Assembly: GCF_001186125.1 (NCBI RefSeq)
Contig: NW_014040402.1
Location: 69,714 to 100,376, forward strand
Length of the DNA: 30,663 nt
Source: Sphaeroforma arctica JP610
Taxonomy: Eukaryota; Opisthokonta; Ichthyosporea; Ichthyophonida
Direction: 5' to 3'
Shown: positions 24,260-30,663 of the stretch, one piece after another
Layout: every line of letters starts with the position of its first letter
How positions within the stretch are numbered: the first letter of the stretch is position 1
Notes under the pieces: generated by a model
What the model was told of the DNA's origin: nothing
Database searches by the model: none
What the model saw: the letters and a program-made list of their open reading frames with translations, nothing else
Program-made: the position numbers and the translations under genes

Positions 24260-26278
24260 GCAAAGATAGATACGATTGTGACTGGAAACATGCATTGTAA
24301 GCGGGCTTGTGCAAACCCTGCACTGAACGGTTGTCCATTACTACACAATGGTACGCATTTGACACCATTTCACAAAATATAATACTATCCAACGCTTTGA
24401 ATTAGAGTAATCGATCGGTCGAGTGCTTAGACGCTTATAACGTTTTATCACTCGAATAGGATAACCCCACTAAATTAATAGTACTTCATAGTGCGTGCTC
24501 AGCCTTGTCTGCAGCTCCCGTGCAAGTGGTCTAAATATCAGAAAGCCATACGCAAGTCTGTCACACTTTAAACCCTCGGTACTCTCACAGTCTATTTCAT
24601 GCAAAATAGGGCACTATACTTCTCCACACGAGAGTGGTGGGCATACCGCACAACACACGAAAGTAAGATACGTAATAACTTTTACCTGTTGGCTTTAATT
24701 AGTCAATTACCGACTTACCGCTACAGTCTATACGACCAGCTGCTACACCTCATAGTCCGTTCTAAGCTCTGGTACTATCTACTGAATACGCGTCCATTTC
24801 TTCATGCGTCTATTCTTTACAAAAATCGTTTCAAAAGTGTGCTATACGCGTGCTATGCATGTGCTACATTATGTGGGTGGGGACAGTGTCAGACCGCACA
24901 GGTGGATGCGAAGTATGTGTGCCCTAGCAACCATCGAGAAAAAGGACCTACGTTGCAGTACACATCACAAGGATTTTCTCTCAATACGATAGACTAGACC
25001 TTGCGTGTTGGCACATTTCGTATCTCCCCACCGGCAGAACTATCAGCAACTCCTTATAACTAACCATACGCGTGTACCTCCGTCTGTCTGATAACTCAAA
25101 GTATAAGTCCCATCAGTCCTACTGTCGCCGCTACTCGCTCTATGCATTTAAATGAGCTGCGGCTATGCACAGGTCACTATACACTATGATCCTTCGCCAA
25201 TGCTGCTATCGCGCGGCACAAAGCTGGTTCATTCCCGCTATTCCTCGTTACGGGCAACAATCTGAACGACCTCTCCCCGCCCCCTCTCACATGTCCAGCC
25301 CTAACTCATCTACTATTGGTGTGCACAATACTAGTACATTCGCTTATCAGACGATCCGTGCACTAATCCCCGCAGCCCTCGCCAGACGTGTAGAGTGAAG
25401 GGTTTTCACGTCCATGCCTGCGTGCTGCGCAACGTACGCTCACCGTGTACTTGTCAGTATAGGCGTACACAGAAACACGGAGCACTACGGCACACACGTT
25501 CTCCTTCAAGTAATCGCGCACACATGTAAGTCAGTGGTGCCTTCCTGAAGGAAGCGTTGGTTAGGATGGAGTGTCGGAGCCTTGGGCATTGAGAAGCTTA
25601 CTCAGCAACCAGGCATCATGCTGGACCTATGTCTGTCTTCGGTGGTGATGAACCACTATTTCGTCCACGAAAGGCACTACCACAGCCCAATCGAGAAGCA
25701 GTATCGTACTGCAAGTATCTACGAACTACAATAACAGTGCGTACGCTATGATTGCTGCAGGTCTATTCCATTCAAGTGAGCAGTCTACCCCGCTTGCGAA
25801 TTCTTCATAATTTAGGGCCCAATAATAGGCCCAATTTAGTGACTATGACGGCTGCGCAGGTAGTATCGTGGCTGACGGATCGTTTGACAGCCGCGGATAT
25901 GTGGGGGAGTCTGCAGATAGTAATTGGTCAATGGGTCAGCGTGTGGTTGAGTATTGATATTCCATCCTCATATTTGCACTTGAAGCATGAGGTGAAAGTA
26001 TTTTAAATCAAAAGGATAGCGCCCATGGAGATTGAAAATAAATCCCAAATTGCTAACTACAGATGTTGCGCGATGATCGGAGAAGATAAACAGCATTCTT
26101 AGTGCCGAGTCTGCATGCTGCATAACGCGTGGAAAATTATAATACGAATAACCACACCAATATACCGAATCGTTACAACTGGTGCTGAACTTATAAGCTG
26201 TATCGGGCATAGCTCCGGTCATGATGTCCACAATACGGGTAACACCAACCATCCCCCAAACAAACCATGTAGCAACAG
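24260..26278. other. Intergenic, no supported gene
   Basis: Several short open frames (for example 24599-24997 plus, 132 codons, and 25752-26006 plus) show no recognisable motif, signal or repeat structure. The stretch 26170-26230 is a decayed copy of the last recognised exon of the neighbouring GPR137-like gene (listed separately). Any further 3' exon of that gene would lie here, but none could be fixed. Confidence 0.55.
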
Positions 26279-26350
26279 CTATTCCAACTGACCTCGAGTA
26301 TTCGAACTGAACCTATAAGCCGTGTTGCGGGTGGGACTGGTCATCATGCC
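26180..26350. repeat. Copy of the end of the last GPR137-like exon
   Basis: On the minus strand the exon reads [13 protein letters not shown] near 26300-26345. A copy offset by about 122 bp reads MPDTAYKFSTSCN near 26170-26230, and both are preceded by ATGACC-type sequence. The exon member is followed by GGTCAGTTGG and the copy by GGTATATTGG, both possible donors. Confidence 0.65.
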
Positions 26351-27848
26351 TTCGCTGGGGCTGGGCACACGGGGCGGATGTGATCCCTGCACAGTCTGTG
26401 TGGCGAATCGGAAGTTCTGCTGTCGTGGACTGCCGCTATTCCGGGGCGACGGCACCACAAAACGTGCGTTATCCAATGCAGGCAAGGCGGTGATCCCCCT
26501 ACCCATAGTACGCGACTCGTCGAACGGGAGAGTTGGGTTGTCGTAGTGGTTGGGGTTCTGAGCAAGCAGGTGCGAGGATGAATAAGGTATCTATTCAGCT
26601 GAGGAAAAGGCCTTGTTGGGTTGTATTTAGATTGTACATAGTAAAGTATAGGGATGCAATGATGCATACCTACCAGTCTTGGTTAAGAGGATGCTGAGTT
26701 GTGAAAAGGTAGGGGCTGAGAGCAATCTAGCGAGGCGATGACACTGCAAGACTTGTTTATCAAAGTAGAAGATACACCCAGCACACAATAACAAACGATA
26801 CCAATTGCGATACAAGCTTCAGATTACTTACTTGGAATAGACCTGGGGTATAATTAGGAATACTCATATTAGGCGGTAGTAATGGCCCTCTGTCGGAGCG
26901 ATTATTGCCCCCTCTCGGCTGGTTGGGATTGGGTATATGACGGAAGAAGAAAGTGACCGCGAAAATAGGCACTAATTCCCAGGCGACTACCATTAAAAAT
27001 AACAGCACAGCTTCCTGATTTGTTTCCTAATATTTGATGATGAACACAAAGACCATAAATTAGCGAAAACGAATTGACTGAAGCACAAAAATACAATATA
27101 TATGTACGTATGTGTGTATCTGCCTATCTACCTCCTATCTACACACACACACATACACACAAAATATAGTAACAAGACAGCAACTTATTAAGTCAAGAAT
27201 ACGTAGTCTCTGCGACACATATTCTGCAGAGTATTGGAAGGCGATGTATTTCAATTCAAGCGGAGATGAAGGACCATTGAATACGATAGCAAACAACTGA
27301 TACCTACTGTAGCAGGGATTAGATACCAATGAGCCGAACGCAAGTATAAAAAGCGATTTCGTAAGTAGACCACCAGCAGTAAAACTGGAATAGCGGCATG
27401 AGTGTGCTGGCCCATTCCCGAATCCACTGAATATAAGCATACCATAAGATTATACATACCCCAGCAACAAAAGCGATTTCGTAAGTAAACTACTAGCTGT
27501 AAAACTGGAATAGCGGCATGAGTGTGCTGGCCAATTCCCGAATCCACTGAATATAAGCACACTATAAAACCATACATACCCCAGCCATACGAAGACTAAA
27601 TTTCCCAGTGGCTGCAGCTAACACATTGAAGGTCGACCGCAGTGTGAACAGCGACGACAGAACTATAGTCAACGTTCGTATTTGCAAGCCTGTCAGCTCA
27701 GTAGCCAGCAATTGTACTCGCGAGTCTGTGATCATGCGTGCGAGGGTGAGGCCGTACTGCGTAGATAAAATGAATCTGTGTTAGAACGTATATACTCAAA
27801 ATATAGACGGAAAAGTAGCATTTATGTGAAGAGAGAGAGAGAGATATA

Positions 27849-27890
<42 letters not shown>

Positions 27891-30164
27891 CATATATATA
27901 CATACATACATACATATATATATACATACATACATGCATGCATGTGGCTCAATTGAGTGCTTCAAAGTATACGTTACCTAGCTGGGGGAGTATTAGTCAC
28001 AGGCGGCGACAGATGTAGATAAAATCCGTACGAATGCCCGAGATATCCCAGGTGCGCGAGACATACATGCCCAGGCGAACTGAGATGCACAGAGATTATA
28101 AGCCAACAAATATCCCGTAACATATGCGCAGACAGCAGCTTTAACACACTGATAGCATAAATACCTTGATCAGGAGCATTGACAGTACGAAGAATAGCAG
28201 AGCAGCCACGCAAGCCCTGGCCATATTCGGATCGTTTATGACATCGTGCTTAAAGTGGTGTTTCGTGCTAGGAACGATCCAACCTGCGAAGGGGTACAAG
28301 TTAGTGTCACCAGAACTGACCGAGTATGTACTATTTGCTTCCTCTCGGCAGTCAAACGCATATATTTATAGAGATATGAATCAGTTCCATTTGTTCGACA
28401 GACAAACAGAGGACATAGCGTTCAATTCAATCTCACAGTAGCCGAAATGTCTTCGGTAGTGAGGTTGTATGCACACCATGGGTGCCATACATACCGCACT
28501 CTTGGTATCTACCATCTACAACCTTAAAACGCTCATGTGCGGATGATCCATCGTAGATGAACAAGACAATAAAGCCCGATACATGCACTGTAAGGAGAAT
28601 GCGAACACGCTTCAATTCTTAAGCGCTCTGAACTCCATTTGCTACCACGAATACAGTACTACACCCTATACCTCCATCACACCTACCACTATCTTTCTTT
28701 ACTATCTCATATGTCATTACCAACCCAGTTTGCTGTATCGTACCACTACTCACCACGCAATCTCTATACTAAATAAACCGAGTATAACAACCAGTCCCCA
28801 CGATTTCTCGGTACAATTCACCACACCACTCGACACGCCAAAACTCACCCATTAATCCCAGCAGAAGAAATAGATTGAGTGCGACCCAACTACCCAGAAA
28901 GTAATTGCCTCTCTCTTCCCATTCTTGTTTGTGCACCATCTTTGCGAAAAAGAGTACGATCAGCGAGAACATCGCAAACTGTATGTGTAAGGGAGTCCTG
29001 GGGCAGAAAAATAATATATATACAGTGAGCGAAAGCGTGGATAGATGAACGGCACAGTTATATACTCGCTTTAGGATAAGTTGTTAGTGTACTTTTCGTG
29101 TTTGGATTGCCGGGTCATTCGGCTAAAAACTGAAAAGGCAATTTAAAAAATAATCGACACTATTCATTTCAATAAATACAAGTATATATACTCGAGTGGA
29201 AAGTCAAATAAAAACGTATGGTTGTCACGCATTGGAACACAGCAGTAAGTCGCAGTGTAGGTAAACGTTGTTGCAGTACGACTAAACATATGCGGTCAGA
29301 TACCTAAACTAACCTTGAGTATTGAAGCACTCATAAGCACATATAGCACACAACAGTGCAACTGGACGTGCAACAGTGTACATGTTCATGATCTTGAAAC
29401 TTGCTCTGAACATGAACGCGTAGAAAGACTTGCACCAGTGAACCATATCCGAGATAACAACAAACTGGCTTACGCTAGCATAACATACCAGTTATATAAA
29501 CACCGGCATACTGTAGCATATATTCAAGCGTCAGTATTCAATAGAGAATATACATACATACCAGTATATGATGGTCCAGCTGATCATGGGCAGGTCGGGC
29601 GCCCAGCTTTGGCCATATATAATGAAGAATACGAACCTCATTACGGTCTCAGTGAGGGACATCAACAGAAAATAGTTCTGGAAAGAGGCCTGTGGGAAAG
29701 GTGCAACATATTATTTTCAAATATCAGTGCAGAAATGCACCTACTAATGGGCCATAAACGAGCCACAGACATGAGAATACGGGTTAATATGTCACGAGCG
29801 CGAGAGAAAAAAAATGGCAGATCGACCCACTCATACGATACTGAGGAATTCTAGATTTTAGAGACGTTTGGTGATATTTGGCATATTGCTTTTGCTTTTT
29901 GTGGAAGATGCTGTTTCACTCTTCATGATATGGCAGACAGTTTTAACGAGTGAAATGATAGACTGTTGCAGATAGTGTGCACCGCCACGTACAACAGAGT
30001 GGGAAGAGAAACTGGGAAGTTGTGCAAAAGGGATTGTAATACCCATGACATACCATTCGATGCCCATATGAGTATATCTTCCACATCTGATATCCGCAGT
30101 ACAGAGACTGGATGAAGAACAAGACTGCACGCGAAGTGGTGATAATGTAGAAAAAGTACAGCAT
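26279..30164 (-). CDS. GPR137-like seven-pass membrane protein
   Basis: Animal GPR137 proteins are lysosomal seven-pass proteins (GPR137B is linked to Rag-mTORC1 control) with a fold shared with the plant TOM1/THH1 group. Eight joined exons give 412 residues, near the family's ~400. Exons: 30054-30164, 29562-29689, 28849-28997, 28495-28587, 28165-28283, 27580-27756, 26832-27014, 26279-26557; all junctions are GT-AG with consistent phase. Seven hydrophobic segments are visible at residues ~3-24, 40-61, 82-104, 115-142, 181-200, 222-250 and 260-284. Hallmarks: YGHRM then [11 protein letters not shown] after helix 1 (family: YGHKRLSYQSVFLFL), W-x-P-L-H-I-Q-F at helix 3, INDP before helix 5, [14 protein letters not shown] in helix 7, and [13 protein letters not shown] in the tail (family DNP-x-x-YDSDDDL). 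The N-terminus is shorter than usual, so an upstream exon may be missing. The end is uncertain: the frame runs to TAG at 26279, but CGAG/GTCAGT could be a donor to another exon. Confidence 0.88.
27331..27600. repeat. 120-bp tandem repeats including the exon 6 donor, GPR137-like intron 6
   Basis: Two 120-bp copies (27331-27450 and 27451-27570) share AAGCGATTTCGTAAGTA, GGAATAGCGGCATGAGTGTG and AATCCACTGAATATAAGCA. The sequence CATACCCCAGC at the exon 6 edge (27576-27586) recurs at 27456-27466. On the minus strand both the exon and the copy read GCTGGG before GTATGTAT, so the functional donor has been duplicated. Confidence 0.85.
27831..27944. repeat. GA/TA/TACA microsatellite in intron 5 of the GPR137-like gene
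   Basis: (GA)n passes into (TA)n with interspersed CATA runs and ends in CATG repeats. It lies between exons 5 and 6. Confidence 0.95.
29480..29581. repeat. Copy of the exon 2 3' edge and donor, GPR137-like intron 2
   Basis: ACATACCAGTATATGATGG at the end of exon 2 (from 29556) has a 73-bp-distant relative ACATACCAGTTATATAAACA at 29483. On the minus strand both read ACTG before GTATGT. The match is short. Confidence 0.5.
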
Positions 30165-30549
30165 ATTTGATGAGAAGTTCTACTTCTCGGTGCTCATATT
30201 TGACAACTTGTGTATTTTGCTTCAAAATAGACTTGGAAATAAGTACACACACATATACGAATGCATGTGTATAGGTATATGAGCCAAAATCTGTTTAGTG
30301 GACACAATCAAATCATATCTCAAAATGTAAAACCATAGCATTTTATCAAAAGTTCAGTAAACAAATAGTGTACATATGCGTAGGTCAGATGATCCGAGTT
30401 GTACACATCAATATCACAAAGGAGGAACGAAGTAGATAAATTGGAAAACAATGGGGTTCAACCTCACCATAGGAATTTCATTTACGTGCGATACTACTGA
30501 TGTACAGAAGTACTGACCAGGACGACCCACATTTGTGTCCGCGAAAACA
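30165..30549. other. 5' flank of the GPR137-like gene
   Basis: AT-rich sequence upstream of the chosen start. An in-frame stop lies 15 nt before the ATG, so any further N-terminal residues must come from an upstream exon. No such exon or TATA box could be fixed. Confidence 0.5.
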
Positions 30550-30615
30550 AAAATACAAACAAACAAATACACACAAACACACACACACACACACAAACAC
30601 ACATGCGCGCGCGCA

Positions 30616-30657
<42 letters not shown>

Positions 30658-30663
30658 CACACA
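30550..30663. repeat. CA/CG/TA microsatellite at the window edge
   Basis: (ACAA)n and (CA)n pass into GCGCGCGCGCACGC, then a long (AT)n run and again (CA)n, reaching the end of the window. The alternating CG part is the most Z-DNA-prone sequence here. Confidence 0.95.

Overview
The window is nuclear DNA from an intron-dense eukaryote. It carries two multi-exon protein genes, both on the minus strand and both with GT-AG introns, plus one small plus-strand gene and a repeat-rich left flank holding a Ty1/copia fossil. Both large genes resemble their animal counterparts closely (exportin-2 and a GPR137-type seven-pass protein). With many introns, long simple-sequence tracts and a copia element, this suggests a unicellular relative of animals (for example an ichthyosporean-like protist). 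The lineage is inference; the sequence alone does not prove it.

Layout. 1-2400: decayed Ty1/copia element (integrase region at 270-1090), then a proline-rich, tandemly duplicated tract. 2416-3254: long fold-back (inverted-repeat) element. 3255-6000: AT-rich repeats, including a two-copy ~850 bp block built of ~150 bp sub-units. 6020-6503: TATA box and a doubtful small ORF. 7791-22576 (minus): complete exportin-2 (CSE1/CAS) gene, 19 coding exons, 968 codons, every intron phase consistent. 22577-23514: shared divergent promoter region, with a likely 5'UTR intron of exportin-2. 23515-24141 (plus): small secreted protein with three 58-residue Cys/His-rich repeats. 24260-26278: no convincing gene. 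26279-30164 (minus): GPR137-like gene, 8 coding exons, 412 codons. 30550-30663: microsatellite at the window edge.

Functional sense. Exportin-2 recycles importin-alpha from nucleus to cytoplasm with RanGTP. GPR137 proteins in animals sit in lysosomal membranes. The Cys-rich protein looks exported and could bind metal. Nothing suggests that the three genes act in one pathway.

The most unusual signal is structural. In at least five exportin-2 introns and two or three GPR137-like introns, the intron next to a splice junction is made of decayed tandem copies (periods ~55-160 bp) that include the neighbouring exon's edge together with its splice site. The best case is exportin-2 intron 13. There, about five copies of the start of exon 14, several with an AG acceptor and a readable version of its first codons, fill one side. 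55-bp copies of the end of exon 13 with its donor fill the other side. These introns appear to have grown by tandem duplication across exon-intron junctions.
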